A DNA stretch of 64,000 nt from an uncultured Dorea sp. (GCA_910588745.1 CAJURK010000010.1:1-64000); one strand, 5' to 3'. Numbered from the stretch's first letter, positions 17,242-26,267 are shown. Notes: a model not told the origin generated them from the sequence alone. Made by a program: numbers and translations.

Positions 17242-19245
17242 TTATCTTCGTACAATTTTATAATAGGTTCTTGCCGTAAGGCTGTAAATGATTACATACA
17301 GTACTGTAAACGCCAGAAATGCCGTCAGCGTACAGAGCAGATACAGCTTTGCATTTACCATGCCGATTACCGCAAGAAGAAGTCTGATTAGTGGAAAAGC
17401 CGCCATAATATGGATTCCTGCTACAATAATCGGAAGGAAAAACACGGTCAGCACCTGGGAACGGATGGTTCCTTTGACTTCGTTCTGGGTCATCCCCACT
17501 TTCTGCATGATTTCAAACCGTTCTCTGTCCTCATAGCCTTCCGCTATCTGTTTATAATAAATAATCAGCACGGTCGCCATAATAAATAGCGTGCCAAGGA
17601 ACAAGCCAAGAAAAAACAGTCCGCCGTATATTCCCATAAATTCCTGTCTCTCGCTTACTCTAGCTTCCATATATCCGCTGAAATTCCCTTCGTATTCCTC
17701 TCCCACCTCCACAATAATATTCAGAATCCGTTCTGCCAGCGCCTCCTGCTCCTTCTTAGAAGCGGAAGTATCAAAGCCATAATAAGTCTGCACAGTCCCC
17801 AGCTCTCCCAGCTCTTTCCCGCTTATCTCCTCCAGTTTCCCAAATTCCTCATCTGTCACTACCACATAATAACTGGTAATAATGTTCATATCCGACGCGC
17901 TATTTCCCAAAAAATCGTCCAAATATTCGGCAATCTGATACTTCTTGTCAAAAATTCCAAGAACCGGTTCTTTATACGCTTCATAATTCGAGAAGAGCAG
18001 CGCTTCATTTCCCTCCAGCGTTCTGGCCTCTTCAGAAGACGCATTATAATCCGACAGCGGAACAAGGAACAAAGAGCAGCGTTCCGACACGTCTCCCTTT
18101 ACGTCGATTGCCTGGCTGTCCGTCTCAAACCAGCCTCCTTTTTCTTCCGCTATGAACGACAGCGATTTGTATCTGACCTTATGTTCCACCGGAATACACG
18201 CATTCTGACAATATTCTTCGATTTTTTGGAATATCTTATCATTCTGTTCTACATCCGGCTCTCTGGAGCGAACTGCAAAATCATTGGAATAACGGACGTT
18301 CAACATATCTTCCATACCGAACATCAGAGATGTCGTAGAAGACAGCATAACCAGCACCATGGTAGACAAAATGCAGATATTAGCAAGTCCCACTGCATTC
18401 TGTTTCATCCGGTAAAGCATTCCTGACACACTGATAAAATTTCTTGGCTGATAGTAAAATTTCCGGTTCTTTTTAAGCAGCTTTAAGATCACAATGCTTC
18501 CCGCTGTAAATAACAGATAGGTTCCAATTACTACCAGTATTACAGCTACAAAAAACACGCCTATAGAAGCAATGGGATCCCGAATCGTGATTGCCAAGCC
18601 ATATCCGGTTCCAAGAAGCGCCGCTCCAAGAAACGCATACAGCGCCTTGGTCTTCGGTTCTCTTTCTCCCTCGCTGCTGCCGCGAAGAAGTTCTATCGGG
18701 CTGGAGATCCGGATAGTGTAAACCGATTTTAAGTAAATCACCAGATAAATTGCACAGAAAAGCCTCACCGTAGACCAAATCACACTTCCTGAAACAAAAA
18801 ATCCAAGACTGATCTTTGTTCCAACTACTTTGCACATCAAAAGGAACATCGCCTTGTCTAAGAGAATTCCAAACCCAAGTCCCAATCCGATACTCATTAC
18901 CGTCACCAAAATCGTTTCTGTCAGAAGCATCCTGCCCAGATGCTTCTTTTCCATGCCAAGGATGTTAAACATACCGAATTCTTTTTTTCTGCGTTTTATC
19001 AGAAAGCTGTTGGTATAAAACAAAAAGATAAACGCGAACAGCGCGATAACCCTCGTCCCAAGTCCCAGTGTAAGGGCAATGGAACTTCCTCCGTACATAT
19101 CTTCCAATCCCGGATTCACAGACAGGGATCTCACCAAGTAATCCATCATAATTGTCAGAATACAGGTTAAAATATAGGGTACGTAAATCCTTCTGTTTTT
19201 CCGTATATTGGTCAGTGCGAGTTTTGTATAGAATCCATATTTCAT
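17242..19245 (-). CDS. BceB-type ABC transporter permease (FtsX domains)
   Basis: A 667-residue permease with about ten transmembrane helices. The first FtsX domain (residues about 55-190) has the KRRKKEFGMFNILGMEK motif. A large extracytoplasmic loop of about 200 residues (about 310-520) follows, then a C-terminal FtsX block near 530-660 containing EGYEDRERFEIMQKVGMTQNEV. This is the layout of peptide-antibiotic sensing and detoxification transporters such as BceB/VraG. Its ATG overlaps the ATPase stop (19242-19245). No histidine kinase or response regulator is next to it. Confidence 0.9.
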   Translation of the reverse strand: MKYGFYTKLALTNIRKNRRIYVPYILTCILTIMMDYLVRSLSVNPGLEDMYGGSSIALTLGLGTRVIALFAFIFLFYTNSFLIKRRKKEFGMFNILGMEKKHLGRMLLTETILVTVMSIGLGLGFGILLDKAMFLLMCKVVGTKISLGFFVSGSVIWSTVRLFCAIYLVIYLKSVYTIRISSPIELLRGSSEGEREPKTKALYAFLGAALLGTGYGLAITIRDPIASIGVFFVAVILVVIGTYLLFTAGSIVILKLLKKNRKFYYQPRNFISVSGMLYRMKQNAVGLANICILSTMVLVMLSSTTSLMFGMEDMLNVRYSNDFAVRSREPDVEQNDKIFQKIEEYCQNACIPVEHKVRYKSLSFIAEEKGGWFETDSQAIDVKGDVSERCSLFLVPLSDYNASSEEARTLEGNEALLFSNYEAYKEPVLGIFDKKYQIAEYLDDFLGNSASDMNIITSYYVVVTDEEFGKLEEISGKELGELGTVQTYYGFDTSASKKEQEALAERILNIIVEVGEEYEGNFSGYMEARVSERQEFMGIYGGLFFLGLFLGTLFIMATVLIIYYKQIAEGYEDRERFEIMQKVGMTQNEVKGTIRSQVLTVFFLPIIVAGIHIMAAFPLIRLLLAVIGMVNAKLYLLCTLTAFLAFTVLYVIIYSLTARTYYKIVRR

Positions 19246-20006
19246 CGCGCGTCACCACCTGTTGCCAGCAGCGTCAGCGTATCGGATATTTTCTGATACA
19301 TCTGCTCATTTGTACTATTCCCTCGATAAATCTGATGATACACCTCGCCGTCCTTGATAAATAATACCCTGCCCGCCCGGCTTGCCGCCCTGGCGGAATG
19401 GGTCACCATCAGTATGGTCTGCCCCTCCCGGTTGATTTCCCCCATCAAGGCCAGAAGGTCGTTCGCCGACCTAGAATCCAACGCCCCTGTAGGTTCGTCC
19501 GCAAGAATCAGTTTCGGATTGGTGATTAAAGCCCTGGCAATCGCCGCCCTCTGCTTCTGTCCTCCCGAAACCTCGTAAGGATATTTCTCTAAAATATCCT
19601 GGATACCAAGTTTTTCGGCAATGGGAAGGAGACGGTTCGTCATCTCCTGTACGCTCTTTCTTCCCAGTACCAGCGGCAGAAAAATATTATCCTTCAAATG
19701 AAAAGTATCTAACAGGTTAAAGTCCTGAAATACGAATCCCAGATTCTCCCTCCGGAACATGGTAATCTCTTTATCCTTAATCTGCCCCAAATCCATACCG
19801 TCCAGAATTACCTTTCCGCCGGTAGGCTTATCCAAAGCCGCCAGGATATTTAACAGCGTAGTTTTCCCAGAACCGGATTCTCCCATAATTGCTACATATT
19901 CTCCCTGCTCCGCCGAAAAACATACATTAGAAAGCGCCCGAACCTGACTGCCTCCAAGTCTGGTCGTATATATTTTTTTCAGACATGAAACTTCTAAAAA
20001 AGCCAT
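19242..20006 (-). CDS. BceA-type ABC transporter ATP-binding protein
   Basis: A 254-residue ATPase from the ATG at 20006, which has AGGAGG nine bases upstream; longer in-frame starts lack a ribosome site and run through the promoter. Walker A is GESGSGKTTLLN (about residue 43), the signature is SGGQKQR, Walker B is LILADEPTGALDSRS, and the H-loop is VTHS. It is paired with the FtsX-type permease through a four-base overlap. It probably powers export or target-protection against cell-wall-active peptides; the substrate is unknown. Confidence 0.93.
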   Translation of the reverse strand: MAFLEVSCLKKIYTTRLGGSQVRALSNVCFSAEQGEYVAIMGESGSGKTTLLNILAALDKPTGGKVILDGMDLGQIKDKEITMFRRENLGFVFQDFNLLDTFHLKDNIFLPLVLGRKSVQEMTNRLLPIAEKLGIQDILEKYPYEVSGGQKQRAAIARALITNPKLILADEPTGALDSRSANDLLALMGEINREGQTILMVTHSARAASRAGRVLFIKDGEVYHQIYRGNSTNEQMYQKISDTLTLLATGGDAR

Positions 20007-20039
20007 CTTTGTAACCTCCTTCATTTCTTTTGTATCCTT

Positions 20040-20099
20040 ACTATAGCAAAGCCTTAGAAATCCCGACATCGAATCCGGTGACATTCGTGTGACATTTGT
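20040..20099 (-). promoter_or_regulatory. Promoter of the ABC transporter with 11 bp direct repeats
   Basis: A minus-strand -10 TATAGT (20045-20040) has only a weak -35 (TGTCGG). Immediately upstream lies an 11 bp tandem repeat, GTGACATTCGT/GTGACATTTGT on the plus strand (20078-20099). One-helical-turn repeats next to a weak -35 are typical of OmpR-family response regulators, matching the known BceR control of BceAB-type transporters. The regulator itself is not in the window. Confidence 0.5.
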
Positions 20100-20743
20100 G
20101 TAAGATTCTTCCAATAAACTTCGGCGCATACTTATGAATTGCCCGCCTGATAATTCCATCCAGCTCATAGTTTCTGAAAACAAAATCGTCCCCTAACTTT
20201 CTCCCTCATGCTTATCCTTTTTCCCCTTCCATATTAATGGCTCTCTTTCTTTTATTCAAGAAAATATCCACCCGGAGTCCTCTCTCCAAAATCGGATCGG
20301 ACGCTGCCCTTCCTCCATAGACTATCCCCTTTATATGCTGATGACCGAATATGAGAGGTCGGCAAAACATATCTCTTATACAGAAATTCCGCAATTTTTA
20401 CGATTTTTGTTTATAACTGGGCGCAGATTCAGCATATGTGGATGAAAATTTTTGTTGTAATAAATGGAATTTATATGATAGAAGAGATTGCTGCATTTTT
20501 GATGATGTTTCCTGGACTGGGATAATCCAAATACTTTATTGAAAAAGCAACGACTATATATTATATTAAAATGTATGATAACATACACAAAAGAATAATT
20601 ATTTTGGAAACTGCTGGTATTGGAGAACGATTAAAATCTGTCCGCTGTATTTATCATACGATATTTATACTTAACGGACTACGAATGTTCGTAAAGGTAT
20701 ACTTGTTAAACTGCCGCTTATTCAGCAAGAGAGGAATTTAAAA
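20100..20743. other. Long noncoding stretch between divergent genes
   Basis: About 640 bp with no supported gene. Frames of 60 and 70 codons exist on the minus strand (20212-20394, 20376-20588) but lack ribosome sites and resemble no family. The DNA is AT-rich from 20380. Just before the MBL gene there is a partial direct repeat TATACTTaac/TATACTTgtt (about 20667 and 20699) that may be promoter-related. It may be a site of gene loss. Confidence 0.4.
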
Positions 20744-21628
20744 ATGTACGAATTAAACCATGTCGCCGAACGAACTTATTATATTAACTGCCCAACAAAG
20801 ATTGGTATTTACAGGCAAACCGACCGAGACGTTTATCTTATTGACAGTGGGAATAATAGAACTGCCGGAAAAAAAATCTGGAAGATTCTCAATGAAAACA
20901 AATGGAACTTAAAGGGTATCATTAACACACATTCCCATGCAGACCATATCGGAGGAAATAGATATTTACAGCAGCAAACCGGTTGCAAAATATTTGCAGA
21001 CGGACTTGAAGCGGCATTTGCAAAAAATCTTGTTCTGGAGCCTTCCTTCCTATATGGTGGATATCCGGGTAAGGATTATTTAAAACATAAATATCAACTG
21101 ACTCAAGAAAGCGACGTCTCCCCCATCTCCGACTGTGATTTTCCAAAAGAACTGGAAGTTATTCCTCTATGGGGACATTTCTTTCATATGACTGGCATCC
21201 GCACGCCAGATAATGTTGTATTCCTTGCTGACTGTATCCTTAGCGCAGGTATGCTGGAAAAAATTCCGTTTCCTTTCATTTATGATATTGCGGAATCTCT
21301 AAACACGCTGAATAAAGTCGAGACTATGGAAGCGTCCTTATTTGTTCCCGCTCATGCCGAAGCCGTTGAAAATGTAAAAAAACTGGTACAGCTTAACCGC
21401 CAGAAAATTTTTGATATTGCAGATAAACTACAAACGATCCTAAAAACCCCTATGTGCTTTGAAACTCTCTTAAAACAGATTTTTGATGAATATAGGCTGA
21501 ATATGAATTTTGAGCAATATGTCCTGATTGGCAGTACAATACGTTCCTATCTGTCATGGATGAAGGACAGCGGCTATATCGAAGCTGTTTGTGATAATAA
21601 TCTGCTTAAATGGATAGCTCAATCCTAA
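20744..21628 (+). CDS. MBL-fold metallo-hydrolase
   Basis: A 294-residue metallo-beta-lactamase-fold protein. The metal-binding HxHxDH motif is THSHADHIGG (about residue 66), with further ligands in WGHFFHM, FLADCIL and VPAHAE. A helical C-terminal extension of about 80 residues (from about 210) follows. The ATG has AGAGAGG nine bases upstream. It is on the plus strand, isolated, and ends at a bidirectional terminator. Members act on very diverse substrates, so the reaction cannot be named. Confidence 0.9.
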   Translation: MYELNHVAERTYYINCPTKIGIYRQTDRDVYLIDSGNNRTAGKKIWKILNENKWNLKGIINTHSHADHIGGNRYLQQQTGCKIFADGLEAAFAKNLVLEPSFLYGGYPGKDYLKHKYQLTQESDVSPISDCDFPKELEVIPLWGHFFHMTGIRTPDNVVFLADCILSAGMLEKIPFPFIYDIAESLNTLNKVETMEASLFVPAHAEAVENVKKLVQLNRQKIFDIADKLQTILKTPMCFETLLKQIFDEYRLNMNFEQYVLIGSTIRSYLSWMKDSGYIEAVCDNNLLKWIAQS

Positions 21629-21688
21629 TCCAGGCAATAAGGTGCAATAAATTTATGCGCAAAGTATTGAGAGGACTTATATATGATA

Positions 21689-21737
21689 AAGAGCAGAATC
21701 GGTAAATCTCTTTACCAGTCCTGCTCTTCCTTTTATT
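21689..21737. terminator. Bidirectional terminator
   Basis: Arms AAGAGCAG/CTGCTCTT (21689-21696 and 21721-21728) enclose a second stem GGTAAA/TTTACC with loop TCTC, followed by CCTTTTATTC on the plus strand and TTTATC on the minus. It separates the convergent MBL-fold gene and the small membrane protein gene. Confidence 0.8.
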
Positions 21738-21744
21738 CTTTGTA

Positions 21745-21993
21745 CTACTCTTCCACAGGCTCCGCTAGTTGCGACTGGTAATCTGTAATCGCCGTATAGT
21801 CAACCTGCGCCGTCTGTTTCGGCCTGCTGGCATCATATAAATTATATGCGGAATATCCAAGCCATCCAACCAAGGCAAACCCTAAGACTCCCACAACAAC
21901 TCTTCGGAACGCCTGCTTTACCTTCTCTTTTTTCATATTCTGTTTACGGTTTGCTTTTTCCTGTTTATATTTATCTACTTTTTCCTGACTCAT
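21745..21993 (-). CDS. Small single-pass membrane protein
   Basis: An 82-residue protein: a strongly basic N-terminal 30 residues (KQEKANRKQNMKKEKVKQ), one transmembrane helix at about 32-52 (VVVGVLGFALVGWLGYSAYNL) and a short acidic outer tail. A good ribosome site (AAAGGAG) precedes the ATG. It resembles unnamed short membrane proteins common in Lachnospiraceae. No function can be assigned. Confidence 0.65.
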   Translation of the reverse strand: MSQEKVDKYKQEKANRKQNMKKEKVKQAFRRVVVGVLGFALVGWLGYSAYNLYDASRPKQTAQVDYTAITDYQSQLAEPVEE

Positions 21994-22099
21994 GCTTTAC
22001 GACTCCTTTTTCCTGTCAAATGCTGCCGCCGGATATGTTCTCCTCTGAATTCCCCGACAACATACTTATCATAGCACATTTCCAATCAGGAAACAACTT

Positions 22100-22939
22100 C
22101 TAAATCACCACAATCACTCCGCCGTCATTCGCATACAAACTGCTGATTCCCGCCGTATCCAAAATGATCACATCCCGAGGACTGAACCGTTCAAGTAATA
22201 ATTTTTTCAATTCCTGCGCTCTTGTGAAACAATTGCAGTGGCTAATTGCCAGAATCTTTTCTTCCGCGTGAGCCGTATTCTTTGCCACCTCGTCGGCAAG
22301 CTTTGCAAGCGCCTTCTTCATGCCTCTTGCCTGCCCTAGCTGGCAGATCGTCCCTTCCGGAGTCGCGCCCATAACCGGCTTAATATTAAGAGCCGTGGCA
22401 ACAACTGCTTTTAGTCCGGTCAGTCTCCCATTCTTCCGAAGCGTCTCAAGAGACTCCAGCAGGAAAAAGGTATTCTGCCCTTCTATATAGGCTTCCACCG
22501 TCTCCACTACCTCTTCAAAAGCCATCCCCTGATCTTCACATTCGGCAATCTTTAATGCAATCAGCGTCTCGCCAATGGACGCCGACTTAGAGTTAAATAC
22601 ATGAATCTTTTTCTCTCCGTATTCCTCCAGATAAAGATTCCTGCCAAGGACCGCACTGTTATAGGAGCCGCTAAGCTCCGCCGACAATGTAACCGCATAT
22701 ACATGCTCCTCTTTGCAGCAGTACGCTTCCCGATAAGTCTCCGGCGATGGGCAAGACGACTTCGGACAATTCGGACTTGCCGCCACCTTTTCTAGAAATA
22801 CCTTCTGGTCGAATGTCTCGTCATCTATAATATGGTAATCATCCACGTCAATCGATAAGGACGCCGTCACAAAATGTCCGGATGCTTTCATCTCCTGAGA
22901 CAGCTCTCCGCAACTGTCCACAATTATCTTATAGCTCAT
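22100..22939 (-). CDS. DegV family fatty acid-binding protein
   Basis: A 279-residue DegV protein from the ATG at 22939, with AGGAGGG eight bases upstream. Landmarks are YKIIVDSCGELS at the start, AELSGSYNSAVLG, SKSASIGETLIALKIAE (ligand-binding region), LRKNGRLTG and a C-terminal GGVIVV. DegV/FakB proteins bind fatty acids and can present them to the FakA kinase for phospholipid synthesis. No fakA is nearby. Clostridial genomes usually hold several paralogues. Confidence 0.93.
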   Translation of the reverse strand: MSYKIIVDSCGELSQEMKASGHFVTASLSIDVDDYHIIDDETFDQKVFLEKVAASPNCPKSSCPSPETYREAYCCKEEHVYAVTLSAELSGSYNSAVLGRNLYLEEYGEKKIHVFNSKSASIGETLIALKIAECEDQGMAFEEVVETVEAYIEGQNTFFLLESLETLRKNGRLTGLKAVVATALNIKPVMGATPEGTICQLGQARGMKKALAKLADEVAKNTAHAEEKILAISHCNCFTRAQELKKLLLERFSPRDVIILDTAGISSLYANDGGVIVVI

Positions 22940-23057
22940 ATCATACCCTCCTGCAGATACCAAAGTAAGTTATCCGCTTCTATTATATGTAGTTTTTAAA
23001 ACTACTTAAATAATAGCATAGAATACCCATTCTTGGCAAGAGCATACATGGCCCAAA

Positions 23058-24260
23058 TTATCCCTCAAATCGGATTTTCCCGGAAATTCCCAAGGCTATT
23101 CCCATTTCCGCCATTAGAAACAATATGGACGTCCCTCCATAACTGATAAAGGGCAGCGTAATACCTGTGGTCGGAATCAGATTAATCACAACCGCTACAT
23201 TCAGAATAACCTGAATCGCTATATGGGCAAAGATTCCCGTCACAATCAAGGCTCCATACATATCCGGCGCGTTCTGTGCAATAAACATCAGGCGGTACAG
23301 CAGCAATCCAAACAAAGTCAACACAATAATTGCACCAAACACGCCCAATTCCTCGCAGATAATGGAAAAAATCATATCATTCTGCACTTCAGGAATGACC
23401 ATTTTCTGGGCGCTGTTACCAAGACCTTTTCCGAAAAAGCCGCCGGAACCAACCGCATAAAGACCCTGCATAACCTGGAATCCCCAGTTGGACGCATATT
23501 TTTCAGGCTGCAGCCAAACCAGCACACGACGAAGACGGAAATTACTGCTCATCTCCGGATTCTGAACTAGCAATCCCAAGATTCCCACAACAGCCGCAAT
23601 GAGAATAAATCCCGCAGTAACAATTACAATAAAAGGCGCTGTCTTTGGATTAACCACAAATACCAAAAAACAGGAAATTCCCATTACAATAATCGCCGTA
23701 CTTAAATTATCTGTCATAAAATATACGCAAACTGCCGAAAATCCGCCCCAGATCAATATATGTACGATCCCCTGCAGGGTATGGACTTCTTTACCCAACT
23801 TACACAGCAGCAGCGGAATGTATACGATAATCGCAATCTTTGCCACCTCTGAAGGCTGGAACTGCTGATCCATTGGAAGCTTAATCCACCGCCTGGCGCC
23901 GTTTACCTCCTGCCCCAAGGGCGTCAGCACAAGCGCCATCAAAAAAATAGAGACCCAATACAACTTCTTTGCATAGATTGCAAAGATATGGTAATCAATA
24001 TTCGAGATCACATAAGCGCCCGCCAAACCCACAATACAAAAAAGAGCCTGGCGTTTGAAAAAATGCATCCCGTCTTCATAGTACCTTAAAGCGCTGTAAG
24101 AACTGGTACTATACAGCATGACCAACCCGAAACATACCAAGAATATAATTACCGCAAGCAAGCTGTAATCAAAATACTCCACTCGTCTTCTCGTCTTTGC
24201 CCCAGTTTTCACACGCGCCCTTTTCTGGCGCGTCCGCGGCATCTGTCTAATATTTCCCAT
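23058..24260 (-). CDS. FtsW/RodA/SpoVE family peptidoglycan polymerase
   Basis: About 400 residues of a SEDS-family glycosyltransferase with ten transmembrane helices. A basic N-terminus precedes VCFGLVMLYSTSSYSA. Family blocks are GARRWIKLP, QPSEVAKIA, LSTAIIVMGI, GFQVMQGLYAVGSGGFFGKGLG and the C-terminal GITLPFISYGGTS. It polymerises glycan strands from lipid II with a partner class B PBP. The ATG at 24260 has GGAGAG ten bases upstream; an in-frame TTG at 24278 is possible. No mur or mre genes are near, so FtsW, RodA or sporulation SpoVE cannot be separated. Confidence 0.9.
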   Translation of the reverse strand: MGNIRQMPRTRQKRARVKTGAKTRRRVEYFDYSLLAVIIFLVCFGLVMLYSTSSYSALRYYEDGMHFFKRQALFCIVGLAGAYVISNIDYHIFAIYAKKLYWVSIFLMALVLTPLGQEVNGARRWIKLPMDQQFQPSEVAKIAIIVYIPLLLCKLGKEVHTLQGIVHILIWGGFSAVCVYFMTDNLSTAIIVMGISCFLVFVVNPKTAPFIVIVTAGFILIAAVVGILGLLVQNPEMSSNFRLRRVLVWLQPEKYASNWGFQVMQGLYAVGSGGFFGKGLGNSAQKMVIPEVQNDMIFSIICEELGVFGAIIVLTLFGLLLYRLMFIAQNAPDMYGALIVTGIFAHIAIQVILNVAVVINLIPTTGITLPFISYGGTSILFLMAEMGIALGISGKIRFEG

Positions 24261-24346
24261 AATTATTACACTCTCCAATCCTTCTTATTATATCGGGAGA
24301 GTAAGATAAATACAACCGGACAACCAAAAAAAGTCATAGAAACAGC

Positions 24347-24384
24347 CAAAAAGGAAGTACCAGACAGCAGGCACTCCCTTTTTT
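24347..24384 (-). terminator. Terminator of the CotJC-like gene
   Basis: Minus strand AAGGGAGTGCC and GGTACTTCCTT pair around an eight-base loop and run into TTTTTGG, 11 bp after the stop codon. Confidence 0.75.
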
Positions 24385-24394
24385 CTACCATTCT

Positions 24395-24991
24395 TTAATT
24401 ACGGCATTTTCCCATATCCCTTATATCAAATTCCGGATTAAAGGCGTAGAAGTTCTTACAGTCTAATCTATCCTGAACAATTCTTAAACTTTCACCGAAT
24501 CTTTGATAATGTACGATTTCTCTTTCCCGCAAGAAGCGAATCGGATCGGCTACTTCCGGGTCGTTTACCAGACGCAGGATATTATCATAAGTAGTCCTTG
24601 CTTTTTGCTCTGCTGCCAAATCTTCATGCAGATCCGTAATCGGATCTCCTTTGGACTGGAAATAGGTAGCGGTCCAGGGCGCCCCGCTAGCCGCTTGCGG
24701 CCAAAGCGCCAGCGTATGATCCACGTAATACTTATCGAATCCGGAAGCTTTCAATTCTTCCGGAGTCAGGTTACAAGTCAGTTGGTATACAATCGCACAA
24801 ATCATTTCCATATGTGCTAATTCTTCCGTGCCGATGTCCGTTAAAATTCCGGTCACCTCTTTATACGGCATGGTATAACGCTGAGACAGATACCGCATAG
24901 AAGCGGCTAACTCACCATCCGGGCCACCAGAATGCAGTAACCTATAATATGTGAAAGACTCAGCAAAAAAGCGGCTTTCATTAGCTGCCAT
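24395..24991 (-). CDS. CotJC-like spore coat / manganese catalase family protein
   Basis: A 198-residue ferritin-like protein. GGPDGELAASMRYLSQRYTMP, DIGTEELAHMEMI, DLAAEQKARTTYDNILRLV and REIVHYQRFGESL give the E/ExxH metal-ligand pattern of the Mn-catalase/CotJC family. CotJC is normally encoded with cotJA and cotJB and starts with a basic YEKKLQYP-type segment; here neither partner is adjacent and the first 20 residues are different. The only in-frame ATG (24991) has a poor ribosome site and an in-frame stop five codons further upstream, so the start or N-terminus may be altered. Confidence 0.8.
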   Translation of the reverse strand: MAANESRFFAESFTYYRLLHSGGPDGELAASMRYLSQRYTMPYKEVTGILTDIGTEELAHMEMICAIVYQLTCNLTPEELKASGFDKYYVDHTLALWPQAASGAPWTATYFQSKGDPITDLHEDLAAEQKARTTYDNILRLVNDPEVADPIRFLREREIVHYQRFGESLRIVQDRLDCKNFYAFNPEFDIRDMGKCRN

Positions 24992-25077
24992 TTCTGTGTT
25001 TCTGGCTTACGGTGCAATTCCGTACGACGCCGCATAAAAAGATGATTCTTCCTCCCAATATCTACGTAGATACAACG

Positions 25078-25214
25078 AAAAAGCATCCCATAGCTGAGAT
25101 GCTTTTCTAGCAATGCCTTATTCCGACAGTAGTACATACTGCTTACAATCTCTTGCGGTTTATAAGGACTTATTTTGTTGACACAATAATAACATACTGC
25201 TTGAATCTTGTCAA
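25078..25214 (-). promoter_or_regulatory. Strong promoter and hairpin leader upstream of the CotJC-like gene
   Basis: On the minus strand TTGACA (25214-25209), a 17 bp spacer and TATTAT (25191-25186) make a strong sigma-A promoter. About 75-100 nt downstream a hairpin AAGCATC/GATGCTT (25104-25098 and 25087-25081) is followed by TTTTTC, so it could end transcription before the coat gene. An 11 bp direct repeat AAGCAGTATGT lies in the spacer and in the leader. It may be an attenuator or a short independent RNA. Confidence 0.45.
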
Positions 25215-25328
25215 CAACTTTTAGCGGTTGCTATGCCATAAAAGAGGATTTCTCCCAAGCACAATCATGTGTCAAATCATGGACTTATTTAGCAATCGCC
25301 AATATTAGTATATTCTTCAAGATCAGCA

Positions 25329-26033
25329 TTAATACGGAAACTTAAATATTTTTCCTGTACTTGTTTGTCCTAATAACAACTCTACGTTCTCAATAGCTTC
25401 TGTAATATTCTTCTGCTTGTATCTGTAAAACGTATTTGAAATAAAATCCGTTAGTTGTAATAATAGATATGTCTTTGAATCATAATAATGAACCATTATA
25501 TCTTTTTTAGAAAACGATTCCATTAAATTAAGTTCTGTATTCAGATACTCTTGCAAAGTATATTTTGATTCCGTTGCAACATTACGCTCATCAATTACAA
25601 AATGTATTTGCTGCGGATACTTAAATTTACTTTTTCTCTTAAAAGAACTATCTAAATATGTTTTTATCAAATAATTAAACACTCTTGAAGAATTAGTTCT
25701 AAATTTTACAGTAGCATCTTTATTGTTTAAAACAATAACTGCAATCTCAAACTTATCTCCACATTTTTCGATTAATCTCTGATAAATCCCACTTTTTTCA
25801 GTTTCACTCAATTCAGAACCCTTAACTTCTTTATTGTTTGCTAAATGTTCTTTTAGTTCTTTCTTTTTATTAACAACCTTCAATCGTTCTTTTTTAAACA
25901 CTTTTTTCAAGTGGTTAATATCATCATCCTTTACAAACAGCAGTGTTATAATAAAAAAATTATCTTTTTTTATTGTCCCTTTTCCAATTGTTCCGGATTC
26001 ATCAACAAATACGGTAATATCATTTTCTTCCAT
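25329..26033 (-). CDS. DUF3800 domain protein
   Basis: A 234-residue protein from the ATG at 26033 (GGAG eight bases upstream). The DUF3800 pattern is clear: VFVDESGTIG at the N-terminus, IHFVIDERN in the middle and LLQLTDFISNTFYRYKQ near the C-terminus; these acidic residues suggest an RNase H-like metal site. The gene is far more AT-rich than the host genes to its left, pointing to recent transfer. It lies between the host core and the prophage lysis genes and may be a prophage cargo or a defence-associated gene. The biochemical role is unknown. Confidence 0.82.
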   Translation of the reverse strand: MEENDITVFVDESGTIGKGTIKKDNFFIITLLFVKDDDINHLKKVFKKERLKVVNKKKELKEHLANNKEVKGSELSETEKSGIYQRLIEKCGDKFEIAVIVLNNKDATVKFRTNSSRVFNYLIKTYLDSSFKRKSKFKYPQQIHFVIDERNVATESKYTLQEYLNTELNLMESFSKKDIMVHYYDSKTYLLLQLTDFISNTFYRYKQKNITEAIENVELLLGQTSTGKIFKFPY

Positions 26034-26101
26034 TGTATGTACTCCACTATTGAATATATTTACATTATATAGTATTTTTTCATTATACACAAGTCATAAA
26101 T

Positions 26102-26122
26102 GAGGGCCTGAAACAGGCCCTC
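26102..26122. terminator. Short GC-rich hairpin, probable terminator
   Basis: GAGGGCCTG-aaa-CAGGCCCTC is a perfect 9 bp stem with a three-base loop. It separates the DUF3800 gene from the prophage lysis end. U-runs on either side are weak. Confidence 0.45.
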
Positions 26123-26132
26123 CGCATCTATT

Positions 26133-26264
26133 GTTACTGTTCACTCCGTTCTCAGTAACTTTCGCAAATCCATCAAAATTCACTTCGTGAAAGGGATTTT
26201 CTCACTCCTGAATCACTTTCTTACGTACTTTGCAGCAAATGCAAAGTACTGTGTAAACAGTAAC
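26133..26264. repeat. Hairpin-rich element bounded by inverted repeats
   Basis: The outer arms GTTACTGTT (26133-26141) and AACAGTAAC (26256-26264) are exact inverted repeats. Inside are a 9 bp hairpin GTACTTTGC/GCAAAGTAC (26225-26249) and CACTTCGTG (near 26181). No coding frame. The structure suggests a miniature mobile or repetitive intergenic element, or part of the phage end. Target duplications were not evident. Confidence 0.35.
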
Positions 26265-26267
26265 CAT

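Noticed and set aside
20212..20588. Two short minus-strand frames in the long gap before the MBL gene
   Set aside because: No ribosome sites, overlapping each other, no recognisable motifs.
24907..25137. 76-codon frame overlapping the start of the CotJC-like gene
   Set aside because: No family resemblance. It runs through the leader hairpin, and only its last 42 codons have a distant GGGAGG; kept only as a note on the leader.
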